Shown here: positions 23,331-34,490 of the stretch, piece by piece
How positions within the stretch are numbered: position 1 is the first letter of the stretch
How the letters are laid out: the number at the start of each line of letters is the position of its first letter
From: Cacajao melanocephalus
Lineage: Eukaryota > Chordata > Mammalia > Primates > Pitheciidae
DNA: 64,000 nucleotides
NCBI GenBank assembly: GCA_963573385.1
Contig: CAUYLG010038532.1
Coordinates: 62,001-126,000, forward strand
Reading direction: 5' to 3'
The notes under the pieces: generated by a model
Told to the model about the DNA's origin: nothing
Database searches by the model: none
The model's input: the letters and a program-made list of their open reading frames with translations, nothing else
Program-made: the position numbers and the translations under genes

Positions 23331-24576
23331 GTATATGATCTTATCTTTTTAAGCCCTCCTGACCACTAGATATTTTATAAAATCTTAAATCTCCAAAAGT
23401 TCGCCAAAATAAACATGTGGAAATGTCCTCAATACAAAAGGAAATTAATAATAACAGCTACCGAGGGACTTACAAATTCACAGACCTCCAACAGCCGGCA
23501 CAACTGTGCAGAGGAAGGCAGATGTGTTTTCAGAATCTAGGACCCTGCTTCTTTCTATGGTTTCTGCCCCCGAGCTTATCCAAAACACCTCGATACTTTT
23601 TGTGAAAGACGTAGGGGTCTACTTGATTTATGGCCAACATTCTCTCTCCAGCTAACTCTGCCAGCCCTGAGTCCAGTGCAGAGTTACGAGAGCAAACTTT
23701 TGGCATCCTGAGTCACACTTCTTGCTCTTCCAAGTACCCAAGGCTCCTGCCGCCTTCATTGTCTAAACATCTCCTAGAAAAAGACAGGAATAACATTTCC
23801 CAGTTCCTCTTCTACCAAGCAAAGTCAGAAAGAATGAAGAGGAAGTAGAAGAGACGAAACAAGGGGGATGACAGGAGGAAAACTTTATGAGGGCAAACAT
23901 TTTTTTCTGGACACAGAAGGTAGAAGGGAGAAAGGAAATAGGAGTTACCTGGGACACTGTAAAAATACTCATTAATCATCAAATAAAATGTCCAAATCTT
24001 TAAACAATAAAACTTTAAAAATATGTACCTTAGGGAAAAAACTTATTTTTGGCCAAGGTCTAAGTTGGATATTTCTACTTATGCCATTTGTGTGGTTTGT
24101 TGGTATTGATTAAAACCAATGCGTCTACCTTAAAAAAAAAAATAGCTTCTTTAAGTTAAGAAAAACAAAAGACAAACAAAATAGCACCTGAAGCTACCAC
24201 ATGTCCTTATTGGCAATTCTTAAATGAAGAAAGAAACAGAGAAAAAAACTCCTTTGAAAGTGTACCAGTTCCAATTTTAGAATTAACTACATGGAAGTAA
24301 TTAAGTAACCAAATTTAAGACAAACAAGTAAATTTTTTAAATGTGTAAAGTTTCTAAGTGATATTGAAAAATACGAATTTAAATGAAAGGCTATACACCC
24401 CACTCTATAATTGCATAGCTGCTATACTGATGTTTCAACAATATGGTTCACATTCTTCTTCTGACTAAGTAGGCATATCACAATTTGACAACAATGAAGG
24501 TGCAAGGGGCTGTTTAACCTTTGGTTTGTTAGAAGCTGCTTTCTTATTATGCATTTCATTACAGAGTAAAGGATAC

Positions 24577-24701
24577 AGCACTGGCATGATTTATACCAAC
24601 AAAGACTGCTACACACCGCATTACACTGGACCACTCTCTTTTAAATTTATGTGGTTCTCCTAGATGTCTGTCAATGCAGGGGTATAATAACCCAATCACA
24701 G
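24577..24701 (-). CDS. INSIG2: INSIG2 coding exon 2: residues 82-123
   Basis: 125 bp. It completes the Ala82 codon (G|CT) and encodes 41 further residues from [20 protein letters not shown] to GINHASA. This includes part of membrane segment 2, the cytosolic loop with the basic PHKFKRE patch, and membrane segment 3 with Phe115. The acceptor has a strong pyrimidine tract ending TTCCCACAG. The donor (GCT|GTATCCTTT) is poor by U2 rules but perfect for U12 splicing. The exon sits where the INSIG family's second helix is expected, and all joins preserve frame. Confidence 0.98.
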
Positions 24702-27186
24702 CTGTGGGAAAAAAGAGAAAGAAAATTAAGTTATCTCCAATGCTGTACTGGCAACACTTAAACTAAAAGAATCACCACAACCACCACAAGCATTTTAAAG
24801 ATTCTTAAAAAAAAACAAGTTATTTCACATCAATCACTGATATTTTTTAACTTACCTTCCAAAATAAACGAAATGAGGATAACAGCAATGAAGAAAGTAC
24901 TGCAAGTGATTACAACAACATTCTAAATTATAATAAACAAAACACTCTTCAAATGTATGATTCATAATTTAGCAGACTAGACTAGATGATTCATGCTACT
25001 TTTCTATTACTGATATCTACAAGAACTGAAAAGTATCAAACCAGTTAGCAGCTAAGTCATGTTCTCTCTAAACTACAAACCATAAGATAGGTATTACATC
25101 CCACCATTCTAAAGAGAATCTAGAAGCATGAAAGTATGCAACAAGCTCATCACACACACAATGTTCTGATGGTTCTGGCTGGCCTCTTACGTAGATCAGT
25201 CTCACCCCTACCAGCTTCTTGTCAGTCTTCTGCATCTAGCCCCTTTTACTGACACACCTTTCCACTCTGGCCCTTTAATGAGGCTGTAGGTCATACTGCT
25301 GAAGCAGAAAAACTCACAACAGAAATCTACAGGTAAGACTCATTCTGCACATAGAAACGATGGAGGAAACAAGCTGTACAGGAATTTAAAATTTTCAGTT
25401 AAATTTTGAATGCACGGTTAAAAGAGAAGAAATCATCTTAGTACTTTTCTTAGTTTTGGAAAGAACACCTTGAATGCTGTGTCATTAGTTACACATAACT
25501 GTATATAAAACATCAATGATTGAGTCTCAAAATATTCTTATCCCTTTCTGAAATATTTGTCAAGCCTCAACATTTTATTCACTAAGTGGGAAAGAATTTT
25601 AAATGCTAAATTAGTTATTAAGAAGACTATTTAATGAAAACATTCTAACCTTCCTAAAAACAGGATGTTGTGCCATTCTGTCAACAAAGACACTACTTTC
25701 ACATTAGTTGAAAAGCATCTTTAAAATACCCAATGCCACTTAAAAGGAATCATGAAATTACAATGCCAAAATTTAAGTGCCTAAAGGATGGGAAGCCCTC
25801 CCTCTACCCAGTATTAGCTAGCTATATCTCACAGGCAATGTACTCACTCTTCAAAGAAAAACTGAAACCAATTAGTATCAAAAATCACAGGCTAGCAGAT
25901 CAATGGTGCAGCATTTGAAAAAGGCTGTGTGACCACCCTTCTATCTCAAGATGAGATGCTGCAATACTGTATGCATTTTCTATTCCACAACTCTTTTGAG
26001 TTAGGCATTTGATGAGTATAGATGGCTCACAGAACATCAAGAGATTAACAACATATCTCAGCAATGCAGAACTCCAATAACTATCAGTAAATCTAGAAGT
26101 TTCATATTATATTCCTATTTAAAAGGCTGCTCCAAAATCCTGTGAAGATTAACTGACAGCATTTCTAAATTTCTGTATTACAAATAAAACAGCAACAAGC
26201 ATCCCTAACAGTTGAAATGTAATTAGATGAATACATCTCTTTTTTCCTCAAGGGGTCATAATACTAACGGCTCATTTGCCACCCCTCCCACCCATATATA
26301 TATCCTCCCTTTGCCTGTTGCTGAGTAAAGCCAACTAAGAGCAGACATTTCGAGTCAATTTTTTTCAGCAACTGATGCCATAGGTAAAGAATTATCACAT
26401 AGAGAATACTGACATGTGTGTGCAAAGATCTAAATAAGTAAAATTGACTATATTTTTATGCATGTGATGTCAGACCTGCAAGTGAGAGACAACTGAGGAG
26501 AGAAAGCAAAAACACAAAAAGAAATTTAAACTGCCACACTGCCAACCCTGGGATTTGCCAATAAAAATCAAATCCATTGAGTATGCATGGTTCTCAGTTG
26601 CTCACTGAGAGGAAGAATTCGAAGAAGCTTGTCACTTCCCATTAAATGTCTTCTTTCTTTCCCTTAAATAAAGGCATGGCAGAGTCTGATAGCAATATTT
26701 ATAACACTGTGAGGTTCCACTGTTTGAGAGCTCAGCAGAATATGTCTGGGCTTCTTTTCCTTTTCCTGTACTTTTTTTTTTTTAAAGAAACAAGAAAGAC
26801 TGTTAAAATCATGCCTGTGTAAAATCATATGCAAACACAGTCCTGCTTATAAATCAAATGGTTCTCTGATGCAAAAGTCGCATTTCTTGTGATATCTTTA
26901 AGTTATTTCACAGTGACTAGTTACAGTCTACCAAAGCTAAACATTAAAGAATTTTGTAGAACATCAAGTAGCAAGTCATTATTTTTTTTATGGGAGTGTG
27001 CTTAATGCACTAAAAGGAACACAGTTAAAGCCAGACATTTTGTAAGAAAAGAGGAACTAAATAAACGAAAACACACCATGAGGTATACTTTGATGGAAAA
27101 CTACAATATAGTATTTTCCTTCAACAAATACTTAAGCCCTGACAATATGTCTGGTTATTTGGTATTTGCTGGAGATTCAAAAAAGG

Positions 27187-27490
<304 letters not shown>

Positions 27491-27689
27491 AAACAGCAAG
27501 ATATGATTCCAACTCCAAAGTGACTACAAAAACAATTAAATACAATCCTGCATTAATGGGAGCACTGACAGGACACAGAGGGGTCCCAGGCTTCTCCTTG
27601 CCTGTGCTGGGGGAAGGCAAGGTGTTGGGCTGTCAGAAAAGCTTCTCAGAAAGTGGTGACCTTTGCGGCAGGAACATTCAGCAGTAAAT

Positions 27690-27960
27690 GGCAAAGAAAC
27701 AGTCCTCTCATCAAAGGGAGGTGACTGAGGACAAGCATGGACAACTGGAAACTGCTGGTGTTACGAGGAAGCTGTAAGCTTCTGACACAAAGGGAGCTGC
27801 AGGGTCCAGAAAGACTGAGGAAGATAAAAGCAGGCAAGGGCCATATTATAAAGACTTTACCCTGCAGACAACGGGCAATCAGGAAAACAATGTCATCACT
27901 TGTACCACAGAGAGGCCATCTTCTTAGTAGTGAGGGTACCACACAAGGGGGCTGGATACA
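27690..27960 (-). mobile_element. L2-like LINE fragment, reverse orientation
   Basis: The segment GGCCATATTATAAAGACTTT followed by a GGGCAATCAGGA-type stretch resembles the reverse-complement L2 3' region. Diverged, with approximate boundaries. Confidence 0.5.
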
Positions 27961-28655
27961 AAACTAGAGGCAGGAAGAGAAAAGACTAAAGACCCCAAGC
28001 ACAGCCGTTGAGGGGTGGACCAAGAAAGAGACAGAGGAAAGATGTAAAACTTGGAAACTGGATGTAGAAAGGAAGAAAAAGGAAGGAATCTTACAAGGGT
28101 CCACAGGGCAATGGACTGCACAACCAAACAGGAAAGATTTTTCTCTTCTTTTTACGTTAGACATTACTTTCATACATTTGGACACAACCAGGCTACTTGT
28201 GATTTTTGAGGCAACTTCTCTACTTATTTTATCCATACAAGTTGTCTTTTTTCTATTTATTCTTTTGAAAGATTTCTTTGTGGTCCTTAATAATGCTGAA
28301 AAGATTTCTAATTCTAATTCTAGTCCACAGCATACATAAGGAAGTTAACTTGTAACATCAGCATTATCAAACTAAAAATACGGAATTAAGAAAAAAAAGT
28401 CATCAAAATTAGTTTACCAAAGTTCTCTATCAGTTGTCCCTCCAGAAGCACCACTAGCAAATTTTCCAGGATTGTGCTATAGAGAAAAGTGGCAAATAAC
28501 CAGGAGTACTTTCTACACACAGAAGGTGGTGATTCTGGAGCTCTTCCAAAAGGTAGCTGCTTGGTCTATGAATGTTAGTTGAACAGGAAAATCAAAGGAT
28601 GACTATCAGTTTTTCTGACTTAGGATGGTAAGAACCTAGAGAGGTCTTGAAAATG

Positions 28656-28720
28656 CATGCCAACACATATACACAAAAACATACATATATTACACACACG
28701 CACAAACTCAAATACACTAT
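28656..28720 (+). repeat. CA/TA-rich low-complexity tract
   Basis: Mixed ACACATATACACAAAAACAT and TATTACACACACGCACAAAC units in INSIG2 intron 2. Confidence 0.65.
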
Positions 28721-30009
28721 GTTTCTTACATCATTCACTTCTTTCCTATTACACTTTCCCTAAAATAATGATGCAGGGGATGGCAAAGCAGAGATTTTGC
28801 AAGAATCCATTTTCCATCTTTGGCACCTTGCACAAATCTGATACCTTTCACTTTCATCTGCTAAACACCATGACTTAACTAACAATATTGGTAGCAGAAT
28901 TGGCTGGAATCTAAATTTCCTAATGTCTCTCTACTTTCTTTTGCCCAAGTACCTTATGATACAAACTGCTTTCAGAAGAAATACTTAAGCAAGAAATATA
29001 AATGGAAATTCCCCAAATGAAAAGGTATGAGGCTAAGTTTGTAAGTATGGCAAACCTAGTGGCTGGGAATAGAAAGGAAAGTAGTGGCTGAACTGTGGTA
29101 TTGGCATTTGAAATTTTCCTACCTAAAATCTAAGTTTATGGCAAAAGTGCTGACATTACAGGGGCAGAAGGACCAGACAGCAGGTGCAGCCCCATTACTC
29201 TTCATAGTGGAGGTACAATGAAACCTCAGCTAAGTTCTCCTACCCCAGGCCCGAACAACACATGCCAGGGAATTCAATCGAGGTCTGGCACCCAGTCTGG
29301 AGACTTGAAAAGAGGCATCTTGAGTAGGGGAAAGTGTGAGTAGCTTCTTCTTCCTTCCCCAGCATGTGACATATGGGCCCCAGTCACACCACTCACTGGC
29401 TCTGGGACTCTGGGTTCACTGGTTTTCTTTCTTCATCTCAGTGAGTGTCCTCATCCCCCCAAAACAGGCACAATGCCAAACATCTCTCTCCCAAAGTTAC
29501 TCTACAGAACCCTGGGACTAGAGGATGAACCTAGCACATTAACAGACATTCAATAAGCAACACTTTCCCTTTTTTGACCTTCCCTTTGTTCTATCCTGAA
29601 AAGACACATATGTTCTTCCACGTTCCAAAAAGCTTCTACTGGCAGCCAGACTATACCGCATAAGAAAAGAAACAACTAAAAAAAGTTGAGAAAACTTTTA
29701 TCCTCTGAATTTAAATGCAAGAAAAATGCATGAGGACCAGCACATACAACAGAGAGTGATACAGTATAGCTTGTTTTTTTTTATTTGGACTGTTTTGCCT
29801 TTTCTCTTGGAGGATGATAACCCTGGGGAAACTAAGAATCACTGCCTCATGACTTCACTTTTAATGTGAACACAGTAATAGTGAGACATCAGTATATAAA
29901 TACACTGAAACCTTACTACAACAATGCCCCGCTATCCATCCAACAGGATTCTGTAATTGCCCAGTAAGTTTCACAAGGCTATTCTAACACTTCTCTAAAC
30001 TGCAACCTC

Positions 30010-30178
30010 CAGCTCTCCTACAGGTGTGCGCCACCACACCCGGCTAATTTTTGTATTTTTCGTAGAGACAGGGTTTCACCATGCTGGCCAGGATGATCTC
30101 GATCTCTTGACCTTGTGATCCACCCGCCTCAGTCTCCCAAAGTGCTGGGATTACAGGTGTGCGCCACCGTGCCCAGCC
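30010..30178 (-). mobile_element. Alu SINE fragment, reverse orientation
   Basis: Reverse Alu text (ACAGGTGTGCGCCACCACAC, GGTTTCACCATGCTGGCCAG, CCAAAGTGCTGGGATTACAG) covers only the left monomer and linker. The right-monomer half is missing. It is in the same orientation as INSIG2, within intron 2. Confidence 0.92.
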
Positions 30179-30534
30179 TAACAGGATATTAATTTTAAGC
30201 AGAGAGAGTCTACCTTATTGATATCTTTAAACATTTATTATTCTTAAGGTACATATAAAAACAAGATACCAATTAAAAAAGCATATCCAAAAATCTAAAA
30301 AACTATAACATGAAGCTTTAAACTTGAATTATTCCAGTTTTCAAGTTTTTATTACTTCAGAAACAAGACCACAACACACACATCAAACCCTTAAAACCAA
30401 ATGGTGGTGCTCGCCATCAAAATAACTTAAAATAACACTTAGATGAGTTGAAGAAAGAACAAAATTAAGAGGTTAAATGCTTCATTCCTGAGGGAAATGG
30501 GATTGTTTTTAGAATTAAATGCTAAAAGTTTATA

Positions 30535-30830
30535 GGTCAGACAGAAATGAGACACAAAGGAGTACATTCTTTATGAGTCCATTTATATTGCATTCCAGAA
30601 CAGAGAGAAATAATTCACGGCAACAGAAAGCAGATTAGTGGTAGCCTGAGGCCGGGGGTAGGGAATGGATTACAGGAGGACACTAGAGACTCTGGAGGGT
30701 GATGGAAATATTCCACAGCTGGATTGGCAGTGGCCACGGGACTGTATGCATTTGCCTAAACACATCAAGCTGTTCACTTAAAACAGGTCTAATGTATTAT
30801 ATCTAAATTACATCTCAATATATTTTCTTT
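30535..30830 (+). mobile_element. Old L1 3' end (L1M-type)
   Basis: GGAGGGTGATGGAAATATTC, CGGGACTGTATGCATTTGCC and TTGTTCACTTAAAACAGGTC-like text followed by AAATTACATCTCAATATATT match the common ending of old mammalian L1 elements. Confidence 0.6.
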
Positions 30831-30915
30831 TTAAAAAAGGTTTATTGCTCAGACAATGTCCATGATCATTTACCCTACTTCCTTTCTAAGCATTATAGAA
30901 ACATCCTACACATAC

Positions 30916-31159
30916 CTGAAGCCGTGCCACAGCAGGGTGGTACCCACCATGCAGAAGAAAAGATGCTTGCAATCACATCAGGTGGAAAGAGCGTCACATT
31001 TCTCTGAATCTGAAGTAAATTTAACACTAATGCAAGAAATACTCCAATAAAAAATAGTACTACTCCTCGAATCATCAAGTTCACACTCTGGCTAGTGACA
31101 GATGAGATATATGGGCCACACTTTTTGGGCCCAGGTGACTCTGTCTCTCCTTCCGCCAT
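30916..31159 (-). CDS. INSIG2: INSIG2 coding exon 1 (start): residues 1-81 plus first base of codon 82
   Basis: INSIG2 is a six-helix ER membrane protein. When oxysterol is present it binds SCAP and keeps the SCAP-SREBP complex in the ER, and it also brings HMG-CoA reductase to its ubiquitin ligases. This piece starts at ATG 31,159-31,157 in a strong context (ACC ATG G). It encodes [14 protein letters not shown], a short cytosolic N-terminus, then membrane segment 1 ([19 protein letters not shown]), a loop with LFPPDV, and the start of segment 2 ([14 protein letters not shown]). It lacks the long N-terminal extension of INSIG1, which identifies the paralogue. The donor is TCAG|GTATGT; reading past it gives a spurious tail, so the ORF itself is not the protein. 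Confidence 0.98.
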
Positions 31160-31167
31160 GGTTTCAT
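31081..31167 (-). other. Upstream ORF 3 of INSIG2, overlapping the main start
   Basis: AUG 8 nt upstream of the INSIG2 AUG and out of frame with it. It runs 28 codons and stops inside the INSIG2 coding region at 31,083-31,081. Its start context is weak (C at -3, A at +4), so leaky scanning is expected. Confidence 0.75.
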
Positions 31168-31184
31168 AGGTTCAGTAAGCCGTT

Positions 31185-31201
31185 AAAAAAAAAAAAAAAA
31201 A
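31185..31201 (-). repeat. T17 homopolymer in the INSIG2 5' UTR
   Basis: Seventeen consecutive A on the plus strand, so a U17 tract in the INSIG2 leader, 25 nt before the start codon. Likely length-variable. Confidence 0.9.
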
Positions 31202-31255
31202 GGAAAGGCTTCCCAGCTGAAAAGCTCAACTGTCTGTGAATCAAAGACTGACGTT

Positions 31256-31273
31256 TCAATAGTACCACCACAT
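31256..31273 (-). other. Upstream ORF 2 of INSIG2 (5 codons)
   Basis: ATG followed by four codons (W W Y Y) and TGA, wholly within exon 2. Purine at -3, T at +4: moderate context. Confidence 0.75.
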
Positions 31274-32159
31274 CTTGTCCTAAAGTAGGACCTACCAGAA
31301 ATCCTGCAAGAGATAAGAAAAAAGAAATTAATGTGTATCTAATACATGATTATTATGATTTTACTGATTTCAATGCTAGTTAATTTAAATGGACAAATAA
31401 GAAAATGACAAGCTTGTATACTAATTTCTTCAAATTATTAACAGTTATTTATTGAATAAGAAAAAGGTTTTAAAGTATTTTTATATGCAAGATGTAACAA
31501 AAAGTAAAGTACTACCCTTACATTTACTAGGACAGAAAAAGTAACCTAAGAGACCTAAAGGTTAGAATCTCTGAGAAAAGCAGAACAGGTAATCTGACAC
31601 CTCCACTAGAATCTGGAGGGTCAAAATTCTGCTCTCTATTTTTTCTCCCTAAATCTCTAAGCCTAACAGTTACAATAGTGTATTTTATATTTTACAGATA
31701 AGCACATTCTGACTGAAGACGCCATATTTTTCGCAATAAAATGTGACTTGTTTATGAGGACAACTTTCACAGAAATGCAAAATAACCTGTTGCAATGTTT
31801 ATTGCTTATATATTTGGATATCTGCACAAAAACATTCTATAAAACCAGATTACCATGCACAAACCCACGTATACACCAACCACAGAAACCAGACCTGACT
31901 CGCTCTCCCCAGGGGCACAGCTGTCCCCCACCCCTGCCTCAACAGTCTGCCCTTGTTGCAATCACAGAAGGGACTGTAAGAAAGCTGGAGGACAAAGCAA
32001 AAGAAAGGAAGTGAAGAAAATGAAGAACAATCTAATTGCTAGATTCTAAGGAGTTTTATCCACTTTGCCCCTGACTCCTAAAACCCAAAACTTTGCTACC
32101 ACAGTCTATGTATTTGTTCATTCCTCTAACCAAAGTGATCTTTCCTTTTATGGCTTTCT

Positions 32160-32385
32160 ATGTTCTGTTTTAAGCACCTGGTATATGGTAATTCATTTAA
32201 CCCTCACAATAACCTTCAGAGGTAGGTGCAATTATTATGCCCATTTTATAGGTGAGGCAAAAAAGCAAAGCAAGGTTAAGTCACTTGACCTAGTTCACAC
32301 CTCCAGTAACAGGCAAACCTGGGATTCAAAACCACGCAGTCTGACTTCAAAGCCCTCTTATGCTGATGTTCAGTCTCCCAAAGTA
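32160..32385 (+). mobile_element. MIR SINE
   Basis: AAGCACCTGGTATATGGTAA, ATTTAACCCTCACAATAACC, AGGTAGGTGCAATTATTATG, CCCATTTTATAGGTGAGGCA and a CCTGGGATTCAAAACCACGC tail give a good MIR match. Antisense to INSIG2, in intron 1. Confidence 0.9.
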
Positions 32386-32632
32386 TAACATATTCGATGC
32401 GTTTTCTATGAATACTAACAGTTTTTAAATGGGAAAAATACTACACAGGCTATTTTGTAATTTACTTTTATCCCATCCAACAATATATCTTGGGCACTTT
32501 CCTAAGTCAGTACAGAAATGATACTTCCTTCAATCTGAAAGCAGTTTATTTTTAAAAGTATAGCACTTATAATGACTATAATTACAGGTACAGTTGCTTT
32601 ATGGATTGTAAATGTTTTATGAAGGTCTTATT

Positions 32633-32670
32633 CACTATTATATTAATATCACTATTATATTAATATCACT
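32633..32670 (+). repeat. Short tandem repeat, period 18 bp
   Basis: CACTATTATATTAATAT units repeated twice plus a partial third. Confidence 0.75.
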
Positions 32671-33280
32671 GTGTCTATGCACCCAGAAAAGTTCCTGCTT
32701 AGCTCACAATGGGAGCGCCACATAAACATATTTGCTTAACTAAATTGGGTTAACTCTTTCTGAATCAAACTAGGGTAAACCAGGCCTTCCTGAGAGCAAA
32801 CCTAGCTCCTAATCATCACTTAAAATATATACATTTCCTCTAAGTTATCCAATCTCAAACAACCTTCAAATGAATTTTGGAACAAAACCCTCAGGTAAAC
32901 TGCAGAGAATAGCGCTAAATTACAAGTAATTAGTATGAAAATGAGAATATTTGTAAGTACTAGTAACCTCCATAGCCTATCAGTTCCATGTGATAAACAC
33001 TTAGACAATGGGCCTTTTTACTGAGGCTGTGCCACATCAAAGCTCTGTGTCTAACATTCAAGAGGAAATTCTGTTCCCAAGCTAGTTCTCACTGATCTAC
33101 TTAAGTCTATAATGTAATTGAACTCTATAGCTTAAAGAACTGAAGAACAGTATAGCTAATTCATGGGAAAACATACTCTAAATACCAACTGAAAATGCCC
33201 AGAAAACATCTCCACCTGACCTGGTCCCGCAGACCATTCCTTGCTGTGGAATCCAGGCATATGAGCACGCCATGCTTTCT

Positions 33281-33556
33281 GGTTGCTTTTATCAAGGTTC
33301 AGTAGCTACTAAACTCTCCATCATCATCATCATCTGGTTGCTCTTGGCAAGGTTCAGTAGCTACAGAATCTCCATCATCATCATCATCTGGTTGCTTTTA
33401 TCAGGGTTCAGTAGCTACAGAACTCTCCATCGTCATCATCATCTGGTTGCTTTTAGCAAGGTTCAATAGCTACAGAATCTCCATCATTATCATCATCTGG
33501 TTGCTTTTACCAAGGTTCAGTAGCTACAGAATCTCCATCATCATCATCATCATCAT
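33281..33556 (+). repeat. Minisatellite, five copies of 54-55 bp
   Basis: Each unit starts GGTTGCTTTTATCAAGGTTC (with small variants), continues through AGTAGCTACAGAATCTCC and ends in a short (ATC)n. Copy starts are at 33,281, 33,336, 33,390, 33,445 and 33,499. The array ends in a longer CAT run. It lies in INSIG2 intron 1 and produces spurious repetitive ORFs. Confidence 0.95.
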
Positions 33557-33564
33557 TACTCTTT

Positions 33565-33790
33565 ATAGCGCACCCATTTATAGAGGGCCTAGTCCATGCC
33601 AGACATATAGTAACTCTACCCTTAAAAATCATCATAAAGCTAGGAATTATCATCCTCATTTTACAGATGAGGCTATCAAGTCAAAGAGATTCAGCAACTT
33701 GCTTATGGTTACAGGACATGCAGTATCAAAACTGAAATTTCATCTCAGGTCTAACTGACTCCAAAACCCATCCTCTTGCCTCTATACCTT
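33565..33790 (+). mobile_element. MIR SINE
   Basis: CATTTATAGAGGGCCTAGTC, ATTATCATCCTCATTTTACA, GATGAGGCTATCAAGTCAAA and GCAACTTGCTTATGGTTACA are clear MIR text. The minisatellite abuts its left edge. Confidence 0.88.
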
Positions 33791-34339
33791 GAATCCCATT
33801 CCATCTCAACTGCTCAGACTTCTATTTGGCACATATAAAGGTGTTTGGTTACTGAAAAGATGGTTAGATGTTGAAATACCATCTCAACTACAATTCACTC
33901 TAAGGTACTAAGCCAATACAAGTAGGTGACTATACAAGTGCACAAAGACAATGAGAATAAATGCACAAACACCTTGAAATTTTCTTTAAAAGTACTAGAT
34001 GAAGGTGTAAAAAAACGTTTTAAAGTAAAAAGAAAAAATAGCAAACCAACACACTATATGAGAACAATAGTTGACTATTTGTGTCCCAAAATCCCAAAAG
34101 ACACAACACATTCCCCTCATCTGCTGCTAAGAGCTACTAGAAGATGGACATAGTTTCTGAGTAACCCAAAGTGAGACAGTATATCATTTGTTTCTGTTTT
34201 TGATTTTTTAAGGGAATTAATGGAAAGGGGTATTTTATGTTTAACAGTATTTTTAAAAAAGCAAAATAACTTCAGTTTAAAAAATCTATTTCAGTCATAC
34301 TAGCCCCCATCTCACACTCACCAGCATTTGTCAAAGGGC

Positions 34340-34490
34340 ACAGGCATTTTAGGCAGGACAATTATTTGCTGTGTGAAACTGTTCTAAGCATTGTAAAACA
34401 TTTAGCATCCCTGGCTCCCACCCACTAAATGCCCCCTCCTCTATTTATGATAACCAAAATTGTCCCCACAATGAGAGCCACTGATTGCTA
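34340..34490 (+). mobile_element. hAT-type non-autonomous DNA transposon fragment (MER family)
   Basis: AGGACAATTATTTGCTGTGT, AAACATTTAGCATCCCTGGC, CCCACCCACTAAATGCCCCC and ACCAAAATTGTCCCCACAAT follow the same order as the element at 63,240-63,425. I am sure of the shared family but not of its MER number. Confidence 0.75.

Larger units (their letters stand above)
21463..24576 (-). other. INSIG2: INSIG2 intron between coding exons 2 and 3, apparent U12-type
   Basis: 3,114 bp. The donor reads GTATCCTTTACTC, a perfect match to the U12 consensus RTATCCTTT. The acceptor end reads TTCTTAACACTGATCTCAG, placing a U12-like branch sequence (TTCTTAAC) with its adenosine at 21,475, 12 nt before the exon. 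There is no pyrimidine tract between branch and AG. Phase 0. Contents: an A-run at 22,424-22,449, a reverse MIR-like SINE at about 23,140-23,330, and otherwise unassigned sequence. A 178-codon plus-strand ORF at 22,073-22,609 is antisense to this intron and looks fortuitous. Confidence 0.85.
31160..31303 (-). other. INSIG2: INSIG2 5' UTR part of exon 2
   Basis: Bounded above by an acceptor reading TTATCTCTTGCAG and continuous with the start codon below. It contains two complete upstream AUG elements (31,256-31,273 and the AUG at 31,165-31,167) and the end of a third uORF that begins in exon 1. A 17-T run (in transcript sense) lies at 31,185-31,201. Confidence 0.88.

Noticed and set aside
30893..31159. 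88-codon ORF taken as a complete protein
   Set aside because: Its first 81 residues are INSIG2 coding exon 1. The last seven (GMCRMFL) come from reading through the splice donor.
33281..33556. Five evenly spaced repeats, CRISPR-like at first glance
   Set aside because: The whole 54-55 bp unit is repeated with no unique spacers, and this is primate nuclear DNA. It is a minisatellite.
33272..33758. Isoleucine-rich repetitive ORFs
   Set aside because: They are translations of the intron 1 minisatellite with its CAT runs, not a protein.
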